Positions 28,432-37,030 are shown, counted from the stretch's first letter. The stretch: 64,000 bases of DNA from Oceanobacillus manasiensis (GCF_000724085.1 NZ_CCDL010000002.1:744001-808000); one strand, 5' to 3'. The notes: generated by a model not told the origin, from the sequence alone. Numbers and translations: made by a program.

Positions 28432-28742
28432 TAAAATCCCCCATCAATCCCGTAAAATAGCGTTTATCATACCTATTCTATCATACAAAATCCTGATCAT
28501 ACATTACAATACTCGAAAAGTTACATAAAGTAAAACTTCAATCAGTGGGGGTTTTCATTTTTCCCCACTGATTGTTAGTTGAACGAATCGGCATGTTAGT
28601 ACGTTTACTCCCACTAAAAACTAACTGCTTCACTTCATGTTTTGAAGTGGGAGTCTTACGGACGGTTGCTCCTGGATAAATAGTTTTTGAAACAAATACT
28701 TATATCGTTTATACTATGGAAGGGTAGAATAGAGGTGTATGT
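28432..28742. repeat. Non-coding region with nested hairpins, possible IS200/IS605 end remnant
   Basis: A perfect stem, ATCAGTGGGG (28541-28550) with CCCCACTGAT (28563-28572), is followed by GTTAGTT/AACTAAC arms, then ACTCCCACT near 28605 pairing with AGTGGGAGT near 28648, enclosing CTTCACTTC/GAAGTG. The AAGTGGGAGTCTTACGG pattern resembles the subterminal hairpins of IS200/IS605-type elements. No transposase is present. It sits where B. subtilis carries typA. Confidence 0.35.
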
Positions 28743-28913
28743 ATGAAAGCGATTAATTTCCCTATGCTATTACTTGCCATTCTCGTTATTCTGATGTTTG
28801 TAGGCTGCGGTGTAGCGATTGCTTTACGTAATGTTTGGCTTATAGTCTTATTTATCTTATTAGGTTTTGCACTTATGGGATTTGGAATCTCTCTAAAAAA
28901 GAAAAAAAAGTGA
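28743..28913 (+). CDS. ylaF: YlaF family small membrane protein (DUF5325)
   Basis: A 56-residue protein with two membrane segments (about residues 6-25 and 31-49) and a poly-lysine C-terminus (KKKKK). AGAGGTG lies 5 bases before the ATG. It matches the YlaF/DUF5325 layout and lies at the expected place in the yla order. Function is unknown. Confidence 0.78.
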   Translation: MKAINFPMLLLAILVILMFVGCGVAIALRNVWLIVLFILLGFALMGFGISLKKKKK

Positions 28914-28936
28914 TATCCCTCGGACATCACTTTTTT
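28904..28936. terminator. Bidirectional terminator, ylaF and suhB
   Basis: AAAAGTGAT and ATCACTTTT, with inner TCC/GGA, form a stem that overlaps the last codons of both convergent genes. Confidence 0.75.
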
Positions 28937-29736
28937 CCTTTTATTAAGAAATCGTCTAAAATTTCTCTTTGTACGGAAGAGTTACTTGTGAAGACGGAAT
29001 TTTTTGTTAGCATATTGATCGGCTCTCCGTCCGTAGTAATAGTTGCTCCACCAACCTCGTGTACAATGACCATGCCTGCAGCAATATCCCAAGGCGCCAG
29101 GCTCATTGTTAAATAGCCATCAACTATCCCCTCTGCAGTATAAGCAAATTCCAGTGCCGCAGATCCATATGTACGTGTCCCGCGGACTGTTTTAACTAAC
29201 CTTTGCATTTCTTTCTCATTTACCAAACGATTTTCACATAACCAGAAATGATTTAGGCTAAGAATGGCTTCCTTTAATGGGACGCTAGTATCTAACTGAG
29301 GTATTTTTTCACCGTTTTTGTACGCTCCCTTTGTACGCTGAGCACTATAGAGTACATCTTCCATCACATCGTATATTAAGCCAATTTCGCCAATGCCGTC
29401 GTGATAAACCCCAACTGAGATTGCAAAATTTCTCTTCTGATGCACGAAATTCATTGTGCCGTCAATTGGATCGATAATCCATATGGTTCCATCCATGCTG
29501 GAAAGTTCATCACCAAATCCTTCTTCACTTAATATATAATGATCAGGATAGTTTTCTCTTATTTTCCCTGCAAAGAAGGCTTCCGTTTCTTTATCCATTG
29601 TAGTCACCAAATCATTAGGGTTTGACTTCGTATCAACTTTTAACGGGTCATCTATTTTTGTTCGAATGGTGGTTCCAGCATCCATTACCCACTCTTTTGC
29701 CTGTTGAAATAATTTTTCTCGTACATCCGCGTTCAT
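28927..29736 (-). CDS. suhB: Inositol-1-monophosphatase family protein (SuhB/YktC)
   Basis: A Mg-dependent, Li-sensitive phosphatase family member that hydrolyses inositol phosphate or related sugar phosphates. Metal-binding motifs are LSEEGFG, WIIDPIDGTMNFVHQ and APWDIAAGMVIVHEVGG. The ATG at 29736 has GGAGGTG 5 bases upstream; the frame extends further without support. Length is 269 residues. By position it is B. subtilis yktC. Confidence 0.93.
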   Translation of the reverse strand: MNADVREKLFQQAKEWVMDAGTTIRTKIDDPLKVDTKSNPNDLVTTMDKETEAFFAGKIRENYPDHYILSEEGFGDELSSMDGTIWIIDPIDGTMNFVHQKRNFAISVGVYHDGIGEIGLIYDVMEDVLYSAQRTKGAYKNGEKIPQLDTSVPLKEAILSLNHFWLCENRLVNEKEMQRLVKTVRGTRTYGSAALEFAYTAEGIVDGYLTMSLAPWDIAAGMVIVHEVGGATITTDGEPINMLTKNSVFTSNSSVQREILDDFLIKGKK

Positions 29737-29833
29737 CGGGACACCTCCACTCAATTTTAAACTATAATATAATAGTATCAAATTAAGAAGAGTGCGTCAT
29801 TCGAAATGGGTTTGATGCTAAATCCAATATAAC

Positions 29834-30046
29834 TTATTTGATGTCTTCATCATCTTCTATTTGCATTAATTGCTTTCTCAACTGCTCAAGCTTTTCCTTT
29901 GCTTTAATTATTTCCACTGTATCCTCTGCTTGTAGTGCATCATAAAGTGATACTAACTCGTAATCAATCTCCATACGGATTACCGGAAGTTTTTCCTGTG
30001 CTTCTTTACGTCGTAAGGCCTCCATTACATATTTCACTTCTTCCAC
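29834..30046 (-). CDS. Small hypothetical protein
   Basis: A 70-residue, highly charged, mostly helical protein with a probable coiled coil (EIIKAKEKLEQLRKQLMQIEDDED). I do not recognise it. The start is uncertain: GTG at 30046 has AAAGG only two bases away, while GTG at 30037 or ATG at 30025 have better spacing. It is cotranscribable with suhB, 97 bases downstream. Confidence 0.55.
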   Translation of the reverse strand: MEEVKYVMEALRRKEAQEKLPVIRMEIDYELVSLYDALQAEDTVEIIKAKEKLEQLRKQLMQIEDDEDIK

Positions 30047-30289
30047 AACCTTTCAGATCACTTTTAATATATTTATGAGCCAGCCTTGAATTTGGTTCAA
30101 CAATTTTCTGAAAATCAACTATTTACTTGATAATATTCCCCATATTATGCTTGTTTAAAACATGGGAACGCGACCATTCAATTTGTCAGTGTAGAAAACT
30201 TGACTTGTATAGCTATTTACTTAATAATAATTATTATAATCTACATATTGATACCCATCATTGATGGAGAGAATTTAGGAGGTTTCTAT

Positions 30290-30907
30290 ATGTCATTTCA
30301 GGGGTTTACACAAGAGGATTTCAATACTTTTCATATAGAAGGTTTGGAAGAAAGAATGACTGCAATACAGGAAAGAATTCAACCAAAGTTTCAAGAAGTT
30401 GGTAGTCTATTGGCAGATTTCCTCGCTGCAGAGCTACAAAATGAGATGTTCTTACATATTGCCAAGCATGCTAGAAGAACAGTTAATCCCCCTCAGGATA
30501 CTTGGTTAGCGATTGCTGATAATAAGCGGGGTTACAAAAAGCATCCTCATTTTCAGATCGGTTTATTTGATGACCATTTGTTTATTTGGCTTGCATGTAT
30601 ATATGAATTAGATCATAAGCAACAAATCGCACAGGCCTTTTCAGATAAATATGAGGAGTTAAGGAAGCTTCCAAATGATTTCGTTGTTTCATTAGATCAT
30701 ATGAAGAAACCATCAATTCCACTAAATGAGCTCGAAAATAAAGATCTCGAACGGTTTCGTGATGTAAAAAAAGCAGAATTTCTTATTGGTAGACATCTTT
30801 CTCCTACTGACTCGCGTGTTACAGACGGGGATGCTTTTATCGAAACTGTGAAAGAAACCTTCAAGCCTTTGCTACCTTTTTACCAAGTTGCATTAAATCA
30901 ACGTTAG
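30290..30907 (+). CDS. yktB: YktB, DUF1054 (UPF0637) protein
   Basis: A 205-residue cytoplasmic protein of unknown function. FQGFTQEDFNTFHIEGLEERM and LFIWLACIYELDHKQQIA are family-typical. The ATG at 30290 has AGGAGG 7 bases upstream; the frame reads 30 hydrophobic codons further upstream, which are not part of the family. It lies in the conserved ykt cluster. Confidence 0.9.
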   Translation: MSFQGFTQEDFNTFHIEGLEERMTAIQERIQPKFQEVGSLLADFLAAELQNEMFLHIAKHARRTVNPPQDTWLAIADNKRGYKKHPHFQIGLFDDHLFIWLACIYELDHKQQIAQAFSDKYEELRKLPNDFVVSLDHMKKPSIPLNELENKDLERFRDVKKAEFLIGRHLSPTDSRVTDGDAFIETVKETFKPLLPFYQVALNQR

Positions 30908-30930
30908 TTAATCTTTATAAATTACTTAAA

Positions 30931-30971
30931 AAACTTGCAGAGTATGACACATCATTCTCTGCAAGTTTTTT
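30931..30971. terminator. Bidirectional terminator, yktB and yktA
   Basis: AAACTTGCAGAG (30931-30942) pairs with CTCTGCAAGTTT (30957-30968), followed by T. Confidence 0.85.
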
Positions 30972-31025
30972 AAGTTACGGGAGGTATTTAATAGCCGAAA
31001 TTTCAAATCTTAAATAAACGTTTTC

Positions 31026-31292
31026 CTACATCGAGAACATTTCGTCTTTCGTCTCTCTTGCTTTTTTCACAACTTTATAGCTTGAATAACCAGAGTCCCT
31101 TTCAAATGCTGCAAATACTTTTTTCTCCTCACTTTTTGACGGAATAATTTCCTTTAACCTATTATATAGTGCGAGAACATTTTGCTTTTTAACCTTGCCT
31201 TCATAGGCTTTTTCCATTAATGAAAAAAAGTTAACTACATCAATTATTTCTTCCTTTGTCCACGTTTCATCTAGTGGATACTGATAATTCAT
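31026..31292 (-). CDS. yktA: YktA, UPF0223 family protein
   Basis: An 88-residue protein of unknown function. YQYPLDETWTKEEIIDVVNF and the C-terminal ERDSGYSSYKVVKKA are the UPF0223 signature. AGGAGG precedes the ATG. It follows the flavin oxidoreductase gene by 13 bases and is probably cotranscribed with it. Confidence 0.92.
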   Translation of the reverse strand: MNYQYPLDETWTKEEIIDVVNFFSLMEKAYEGKVKKQNVLALYNRLKEIIPSKSEEKKVFAAFERDSGYSSYKVVKKARETKDEMFSM

Positions 31293-31305
31293 ATATAAAT
31301 CCTCC

Positions 31306-32262
31306 TTATTTCCATTTACTTCTAATTTGCTCTGCTTCTTTTATAATGAGATGGATAACTTCCTCTACAGATGAAATGTCTTTAATTCTAGCTGATCCTT
31401 GTCCTGCCCAACCAAACCCAGCTGTTTCATTACCTTCGTTAATATACCTTTGATTCGCTTTTCCGCTAATAAGCTCCTTCAACTGTTCATAACCCAGGTC
31501 TAACTTTTCTGCTTTTAATATTTCTTCGGTCCAAGGACTTCGTAACGCCCTTGCAGGTGCACCAAGCGAACGTTTAATCACGACAGTTGATTGCTCACCC
31601 GCATCTAATATTGCTTGCTTATAAGCCACATGTGCGTTCACACATTCTGTGGTAGCAATAAACCGTGTACCCATTTCAATTCCTTCTGCACCAAGCGCCA
31701 TTGCAGCCATCATACCTTTTCCATCTACAATTCCACCTGACGCTATAACAGGTATCGATACATTTTCCTGGACATATGGGGTTAGAACCATGGTACCTAT
31801 GTCTCCACGTCCAAGATGACCTCCACCTTCTTGACCGACAACCATAACAGCGTCAGCTCCAAGCTCTTCCGCCTTTACTGCTTGTCTCTTGGCGGCAACA
31901 AGTACTAGCGTCTTTATATTCTCCCCTCTTGCTTTGCTAAGTATGTTCTTAGGATTACCTCCCGTCACGCTAAGCACAGGAACTTTTTCTTCCAATACAA
32001 CATCAAGCATGTGATCATATGGTCGACCATGCTGTCCTATAGCAAGATTTACACCAAAAGGCTTGTTTGTCATCCTCCTGACTTTTCTAATTTCCGACCG
32101 TAATTGTTCCTCATTAGGTAAACTCATAGCAGTTATTTGACCAAGCCCTCCTGCGTTAGAAACAGCAGCTGCCAAATCGGCATACGCAAGATAGGCTAAG
32201 CCTCCTTGAATGATTGGATACTTTATCCCTAAAAGTGAAGTGACCCTTGTTTGCCAATCCAC
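31306..32262 (-). CDS. NAD(P)H-dependent flavin oxidoreductase, nitronate monooxygenase family
   Basis: An FMN-binding TIM-barrel protein of the 2-nitropropane dioxygenase/FabK-like family. YPIIQGGLAYLA at the N-terminus, EGGGHLGRGDIGT and VIASGGIVDGKGMMAAMALGAEGIEMGTRF mark the flavin and phosphate sites. The GHxGR-type loop is as in nitronate monooxygenases, but enoyl-ACP reductase (FabK) activity cannot be excluded. The start is GTG at 32262 with AAAGGGG 8 bases before. Length is 318 residues. Confidence 0.9.
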   Translation of the reverse strand: MDWQTRVTSLLGIKYPIIQGGLAYLAYADLAAAVSNAGGLGQITAMSLPNEEQLRSEIRKVRRMTNKPFGVNLAIGQHGRPYDHMLDVVLEEKVPVLSVTGGNPKNILSKARGENIKTLVLVAAKRQAVKAEELGADAVMVVGQEGGGHLGRGDIGTMVLTPYVQENVSIPVIASGGIVDGKGMMAAMALGAEGIEMGTRFIATTECVNAHVAYKQAILDAGEQSTVVIKRSLGAPARALRSPWTEEILKAEKLDLGYEQLKELISGKANQRYINEGNETAGFGWAGQGSARIKDISSVEEVIHLIIKEAEQIRSKWK

Positions 32263-32352
32263 TATCTCATCCCCTTTCCAAATCTACTTATATCCTATCA
32301 TTACTTACATTGCCCTTGAAAGAAAATGAAGCTAGTATTTAGCAGATAAATT

Positions 32353-32361
32353 TGCTATAAT
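32353..32361 (+). promoter_or_regulatory. Extended -10 promoter of speA
   Basis: TGCTATAAT at 32353-32361 is a perfect extended -10 (TGnTATAAT), 36 bases before the speA start codon. The -35 is weak. Confidence 0.6.
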
Positions 32362-32397
32362 ACGTTAGTTATTTTATTTGAAAATGAGGTGCACCCT

Positions 32398-33870
32398 GTG
32401 AAGGACCAAACAAGAACGCCGCTTTTTTCTGGTTTATTAAAACATATTGATAATAACCCAACCCAATTTCATATACCTGGACATAAACAAGGAAATGCCA
32501 CTGAACCAGCTTTTCGTTCTTTCCTTGGTGATAATGCATTTAAGATGGATTTAATAAATATTGAGCCACTTGATGATCTCCATCATCCAAGTAGTATTAT
32601 TAAAGAGGCTCAGGAATTGGCAGCTGATGCTTTTGGAGCAGATTATACCTTTTTTTCCATTCAAGGGACAAGTGGTGCAATAATGACTATGGTCATGAGC
32701 GTGTGCAATCCGGGTGATAAAATCATCGTCCCACGAAATGTCCATAAATCTGTTACCTCAGCAATCATTTTTTCAGGCGCTATCCCTGTTTTCATTCATC
32801 CTGAGCTAGATCCACTACTCGGTATCTCGCACGGCATTACACCTAAGGCAGTAAAACATGCTTTAGAAGTACATCCCGATGCAAAGGCTGTACTCGTTAT
32901 TAACCCTACTTACTTTGGAGTTTCAGCTGATCTTGAATCTATCGTAGAAATTGTTCATCATTACAATATACCAGTCCTTGTAGATGAGGCGCATGGTGTA
33001 CACATCCACTTTCACGATAAGCTTCCGCTCTCTGCTATGCAGGCTGGAGCAGATATCGCTGCAACGAGCGTGCACAAATTAGGTGGCTCATTGACACAAA
33101 GTTCGGTTCTTAATTTGCAAGGTAATCGAATATCTCACGAACGCGTTCAGACGATACTGTCCATGTTAACTACAACTTCTACTTCATATATATTACTCGC
33201 ATCTTTAGATACAGCAAGAAAGCAATTAGCAACAAGCGGTCATCCGCAAATTGATCAAGCTATTAACCTGGCAAATTATGCAAGAAATTCAATTAACGAC
33301 CTTCAATTTATTTATTGTACTGGAGAAGAGATTTTAGGTACCGAAGCAGCATATAGTTTTGACCCTACCAAATTAATTGTCTCTGTAAAGGAACTGGGGA
33401 TAACAGGCTATGATGCTGAGGTTTGGCTACGAAAAAATTTTAACATCGAAGTAGAACTATCTGATCTTTATAATATTTTATGTATTATCACACCAGGGGA
33501 TTCCGACCAGACAATAGAAACATTAATTACTGCTCTTCGTCACCTTGAAAAAGCTATGCTACCTTTATCTTGTAAAAAAGACGTTAAGGTGAGGATTCCG
33601 GAGATTCCATTCTTAGCTTTGGCTCCTCGTGATGCTTTTTATGCTGAAACGGAAATCATCCCATTTGCTGAAGCTGCTGGCAGAATAAGCGCTGAATCAA
33701 TTATGGTTTACCCCCCTGGAATTCCTATTTTCATACCTGGGGAAATTATTACAGATGAAAATATTCATTATATATGGGAAAATATTGAGGCTGGTTTGCC
33801 TGTTCAAGGTTTACAGGATGAAACATTGCAAAGCATTCGTGTAATAAAGGAATACAAAGCATTTAATTAA
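32398..33870 (+). CDS. speA: Arginine decarboxylase SpeA
   Basis: A PLP-dependent decarboxylase of the Orn/Lys/Arg group, converting arginine to agmatine for polyamine synthesis. PTQFHIPGHKQG at the N-terminus, FFSIQGTSGAIM, VDEAHGVHIHF and SVHKLGGSLTQSS (PLP-binding Lys) are all present and match B. subtilis SpeA closely. The start is GTG at 32398: AGGTG lies 6 bases upstream and contains the earlier GTG at 32389. Length is 490 residues. Confidence 0.95.
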   Translation: MKDQTRTPLFSGLLKHIDNNPTQFHIPGHKQGNATEPAFRSFLGDNAFKMDLINIEPLDDLHHPSSIIKEAQELAADAFGADYTFFSIQGTSGAIMTMVMSVCNPGDKIIVPRNVHKSVTSAIIFSGAIPVFIHPELDPLLGISHGITPKAVKHALEVHPDAKAVLVINPTYFGVSADLESIVEIVHHYNIPVLVDEAHGVHIHFHDKLPLSAMQAGADIAATSVHKLGGSLTQSSVLNLQGNRISHERVQTILSMLTTTSTSYILLASLDTARKQLATSGHPQIDQAINLANYARNSINDLQFIYCTGEEILGTEAAYSFDPTKLIVSVKELGITGYDAEVWLRKNFNIEVELSDLYNILCIITPGDSDQTIETLITALRHLEKAMLPLSCKKDVKVRIPEIPFLALAPRDAFYAETEIIPFAEAAGRISAESIMVYPPGIPIFIPGEIITDENIHYIWENIEAGLPVQGLQDETLQSIRVIKEYKAFN

Positions 33871-33874
33871 AAGA

Positions 33875-33908
33875 TCCCGCATACATTAGTATGCGGGACT
33901 GTATTTTT
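33875..33908. terminator. Bidirectional terminator, speA and SR1
   Basis: TCCCGCATAC (33875-33884) pairs with GTATGCGGGA (33889-33898). T-rich runs on both sides serve speA to the right and SR1 to the left. Confidence 0.85.
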
Positions 33909-33942
33909 AAACAAGCTTTCCTATTAAGTATGCGCTTTCTTT

Positions 33943-34047
33943 TTAGTCCTGATTACATCCTGAACATGTACCGTACAAGGTTGTAACTTTCTCCCCTTCA
34001 AAATGTTCAATAATCTCCTGACAGTCCTGACAAATAATTGTACCCAT
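33943..34047 (-). CDS. sr1P: GapA-binding peptide SR1P
   Basis: A 34-residue peptide beginning MGTIICQDC and ending TLYGTCSGCNQD, with two CxxC pairs (residues 6-9 and 28-31). SR1P of B. subtilis binds glyceraldehyde-3-phosphate dehydrogenase A and stimulates RNase J1 through it. GAGGGAG lies 8 bases before the ATG. The frame is too short for ordinary gene finders but its sequence and place inside SR1 make the call firm. Confidence 0.92.
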   Translation of the reverse strand: MGTIICQDCQEIIEHFEGEKVTTLYGTCSGCNQD

Positions 34048-34089
34048 AGGAACAGCTCCCTCTCCAATTAAATGTTGTGTTACATTTCA

Positions 34090-34118
34090 ATTATAATATG
34101 TCACAATCATTTTATCAA
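34090..34118 (-). promoter_or_regulatory. SR1 promoter with CcpN-type operator
   Basis: On the minus strand TTGATA (34118-34113) and TATAAT (34095-34090) are 17 bases apart. Within the spacer, TGTGACATATT (34105-34095) fits the CcpN consensus TRTGHYATAYW at every position. In B. subtilis CcpN represses sr1 under glycolytic conditions. Confidence 0.75.
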
Positions 34119-34221
34119 GACCAATTAGTATGTCCTATTTGTTTTTTAGTATCGTTTTGGTTTATAAACGTTAGTTGTTGCTTTTCTTCCGTATACCGTT
34201 ATCTTTTAATCTTGAAAGTTA

Positions 34222-34264
34222 AGAAAGCAGGCTGCCACTTGGTATACATGGCAACCTGCTTTCT
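34222..34264 (-). terminator. Hairpin after the deacetylase gene
   Basis: GAAAGCAGG and CCTGCTTTC pair, with an inner TGCCA/TGGCA. The T-rich tail on the minus strand is weak. Confidence 0.55.
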
Positions 34265-34268
34265 CCGT

Positions 34269-35168
34269 TTAATTTTCATTCTTTTTTGTTTGGATTAAGT
34301 CGGGATCAACCATTTCGTAGCCTTCTTCACGCAGCCCTTCAATGATATCTCCTAACGCCTCGGAGGTCCACTCCCTATCATGCATAAGTAAATTGGCACC
34401 GGATTTAAGCAAAGAATAATCCACCCCAGCTTCTGGCCCTTCGCCAGTAATCATCGCTTGCTTTAATTTCTCGGCATCCATATACGGTTCAAAATAATCA
34501 TACCCATATGTCCAGTTCATAAGTGTCATTCCTTCGTCCTCTACAACCTGTTTAGAGTGCTCCGTATTCCTTCCGTGTGGAGCACGAAAAAAGGTTGGAC
34601 GTTCTCCGATAATCTCCTCAATACGATCACTCACACTAACAATTTCCTCAGTCTGTTCCTCTTCTGGCAAGGTAGTCAGGTCTGGATGACTATATGTGTG
34701 GTTTCCAATTGGAAAGCCCATATCATGAATTTTTTTTAGTTTTTCTGCTCCCTCTTCTGTTTCAATGAAATGACCATTTACAAAAAAGATAGCACTAGCA
34801 TTATGCTCTTTTAATGTTTCAGCCATTTTAATTGCATTTTCGTCTGGTACGTCATCGATCGTTAATAAAACCACCTTTTCATTTGTATCAGAATCTTGGT
34901 CGATCGGAACAATGGAAGAGGTTTCTTGATCTACTTTATATACAGGGTCTTTTGCAGTTTCTTCCTGTTGATCGGCCTCTTCAGCTGTATCGTTTTCAGC
35001 ATCCTTTTCATCAGTACTAGTGCCTTTCTCTTGATTACTAACATCCTCTTCTTGCTCCGTTTTTTCCCCATTATCATCTTCTACTTCATTACTTGTTTGC
35101 TGACTATCACTACAAGCTACGAGAAGAAAAACAGAGAAAAGTAAAATGGATATAATAATATGACGCAT
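34269..35168 (-). CDS. Polysaccharide deacetylase family lipoprotein
   Basis: An exported lipoprotein (VFLLVACSDS lipobox, Cys about residue 19) with an Asp/Glu/Thr-rich linker (about 20-95) and a NodB deacetylase domain (about 97-290). NodB motifs are present: TIDDVPD (catalytic Asp pair), HTYSH (metal-binding His), RAPHGR and LLMHDR. It probably deacetylates peptidoglycan or another surface N-acetyl sugar. The acidic linker suits a cell-wall-spanning protein of a halotolerant organism. Length is 299 residues. Confidence 0.9.
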   Translation of the reverse strand: MRHIIISILLFSVFLLVACSDSQQTSNEVEDDNGEKTEQEEDVSNQEKGTSTDEKDAENDTAEEADQQEETAKDPVYKVDQETSSIVPIDQDSDTNEKVVLLTIDDVPDENAIKMAETLKEHNASAIFFVNGHFIETEEGAEKLKKIHDMGFPIGNHTYSHPDLTTLPEEEQTEEIVSVSDRIEEIIGERPTFFRAPHGRNTEHSKQVVEDEGMTLMNWTYGYDYFEPYMDAEKLKQAMITGEGPEAGVDYSLLKSGANLLMHDREWTSEALGDIIEGLREEGYEMVDPDLIQTKKNEN

Positions 35169-35270
35169 TATGTAACCTCCTGTTGAATTTTATATAATTT
35201 TTACATACTTCATAATTATAAAGGAACTCCTACAATCATTACAATTCTTTTCTATTCTTACTTAATTTCC

Positions 35271-35295
35271 GTTTGAGTCTCTGAATTATGGGTAT
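35271..35295 (+). promoter_or_regulatory. SigB-type general stress promoter
   Basis: GTTTGA (35271-35276) and GGGTAT (35290-35295) are 13 bases apart, close to the SigB consensus GTTTaa-13/14-GGGTAT. It lies about 140 bases before the BCCT transporter. Confidence 0.65.
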
Positions 35296-35344
35296 AGACT
35301 AAGGTCGACTACTATTTTCATTTCAGGGAAAACTATGTTTAGAT

Positions 35345-35373
35345 TTGAACGATAGACAGGAATGTGTTTTAAT
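35345..35373 (+). promoter_or_regulatory. SigA-type promoter of the BCCT transporter
   Basis: TTGAAC (35345-35350) and TTTAAT (35368-35373) are 17 bases apart, 60 bases before the start codon, giving a second promoter. Confidence 0.55.
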
Positions 35374-35432
35374 ACTTAGATGTATGCTTACATATTAAAT
35401 AACTATTTAAAAAATAAAAGAAAGGGGAAATT

Positions 35433-36956
35433 ATGAAAAAAGTATCGAATGTATTCTGGATATCGGCAATAGTCACAGTATTATTTATAGTATGGGGAAT
35501 TATCCCACAAAGTGTCCTACCTACAGCAAATTTAGACAATATAACGACTATTATACAAAGTTACCTGGTTGACACTTTTGGTTGGTTCTATCTACTCACC
35601 GCAACCGGCTTTCTCATCTTCGCTATTTATTTAATCTTTTCAAAATATGGAAATATAAAATTAGGCAGGCCTGGAGATAAGCCTGAATATGGATACCTGA
35701 CTTGGTTTGCTATGTTATTTAGTGCGGGTATGGGAATTGGGCTTGTATTCTGGGGTGCAGCAGAACCATTATCTCATTTCCATGAACCACCATTTGGTGA
35801 TGCGGAAACAAGTGATGCCGGAAAAACCGCTTTACAATATAGCTTTTTCCATTGGGGATTTCACCCTTGGGCAATTTATGCCACTGTCGCATTAGCTCTA
35901 GCGTATTTTAAATTCCGAAAACAAGCACCCGGTGTGGTAAGTGCCATTTTAGAACCACTATTTGGTGAACGTATTCGAGGCAAATGGGGAACGCTTGTCG
36001 ACTTTATCGTAGTCTTTGCCACTGTATTCGGTGTAGCGACATCACTAGGGTTTGGTGCTATTCAAATCAGCGGTGGTATAAGCTTTTTAACTGGTAATGA
36101 GCAATCAATTGCCCTTCAATTAATTATTATAGGGATCGTCACAATACTTTATATGACATCAGCCATGACTGGCTTAAATAAAGGGATTAAATACTTAAGT
36201 AATGCTAACTTAATTTTAGCCTTCTTATTGATGTTATTCTTGCTATTTGCAGGTCCTACAACATATATTTTAAATCTATTTACTAACACATTAGGTAACT
36301 ATATTCAAAACCTGCCTAGCATGAGTTTTCGAATGACACCATTCAATGAAGATAATACAACTTGGATTAATGGGTGGACTATTTTCTATTGGGCATGGTG
36401 GATTTCATGGGCGCCTTTTGTTGGTACGTTTATTGCCCGTGTATCGCGCGGGAGAACCATCAGGGAATTTGTACTCGGTGTGTTGTTAGTTCCAACAATT
36501 TTTGGCGCACTATGGTTCACTGTTTTTGGAGGTTCAGCCATTAACTTAGAGTACTTCCAAAATGCAAATATTCAAGCAGATGTGGATGCAATTGGCACAG
36601 AGGCCGCGTTATTTTCTGTATTACAACATTATCCTTTTGCCATCGTTATGACCATCATCGCTATATTGCTGATTACAACTTTCTTTATAACATCAGCAGA
36701 TTCAGCAACGTTTGTATTAGGAATGCAGACAACAAATGGCAGCCTATACCCACCAAATATTGTCAAGCTTATATGGGGTCTATTGCAGTCTAGTGCAGCT
36801 GCAGTACTCTTATGGCAAGGTGGACTGGAAGCCTTACAAACAGCTTCCATTATAGCAGCCTTTCCTTTCTCAATAATCATGATCTTGGTTGTCGCCTCCT
36901 TAATCAAGTCATTCAGAGCCGAAGCTAAGGATATCGACTTTAGTAAGAAGAGATAA
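35433..36956 (+). CDS. BCCT family betaine/choline transporter (OpuD-like)
   Basis: A sodium-coupled uptake system for glycine betaine or related compatible solutes, with 12 predicted membrane segments in 507 residues. GMGIGLVFWGAAEPLSHF carries the Gly-rich Met-Gly-Ile-Gly motif of segment 3, and FYWAWWISWAPFVG is the Trp-rich substrate box of segment 8. The short C-terminal tail resembles OpuD rather than BetP. AAAGGGG precedes the ATG. Exact substrate cannot be told from sequence. Confidence 0.93.
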   Translation: MKKVSNVFWISAIVTVLFIVWGIIPQSVLPTANLDNITTIIQSYLVDTFGWFYLLTATGFLIFAIYLIFSKYGNIKLGRPGDKPEYGYLTWFAMLFSAGMGIGLVFWGAAEPLSHFHEPPFGDAETSDAGKTALQYSFFHWGFHPWAIYATVALALAYFKFRKQAPGVVSAILEPLFGERIRGKWGTLVDFIVVFATVFGVATSLGFGAIQISGGISFLTGNEQSIALQLIIIGIVTILYMTSAMTGLNKGIKYLSNANLILAFLLMLFLLFAGPTTYILNLFTNTLGNYIQNLPSMSFRMTPFNEDNTTWINGWTIFYWAWWISWAPFVGTFIARVSRGRTIREFVLGVLLVPTIFGALWFTVFGGSAINLEYFQNANIQADVDAIGTEAALFSVLQHYPFAIVMTIIAILLITTFFITSADSATFVLGMQTTNGSLYPPNIVKLIWGLLQSSAAAVLLWQGGLEALQTASIIAAFPFSIIMILVVASLIKSFRAEAKDIDFSKKR

Positions 36957-37030
36957 AAACATCTTCTTAAAATCAAGAATAAAGCTGTAAATATGTATCT
37001 TTAAGTAAAAAATGTATAAGCAAGATATGT

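Larger units (their letters stand above)
33868..34083 (-). ncRNA. sr1: SR1 dual-function regulatory RNA
   Basis: A leftward transcript of about 215 bases predicted from a near-consensus promoter (34118-34090) to the hairpin terminator shared with speA (33898-33875). It contains the SR1P reading frame. In B. subtilis SR1 (205 nt) lies between speA and pdhA, base-pairs with ahrC mRNA and encodes SR1P; position, length and peptide all agree here. Ends are inferred from promoter spacing and the terminator. Confidence 0.85.
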
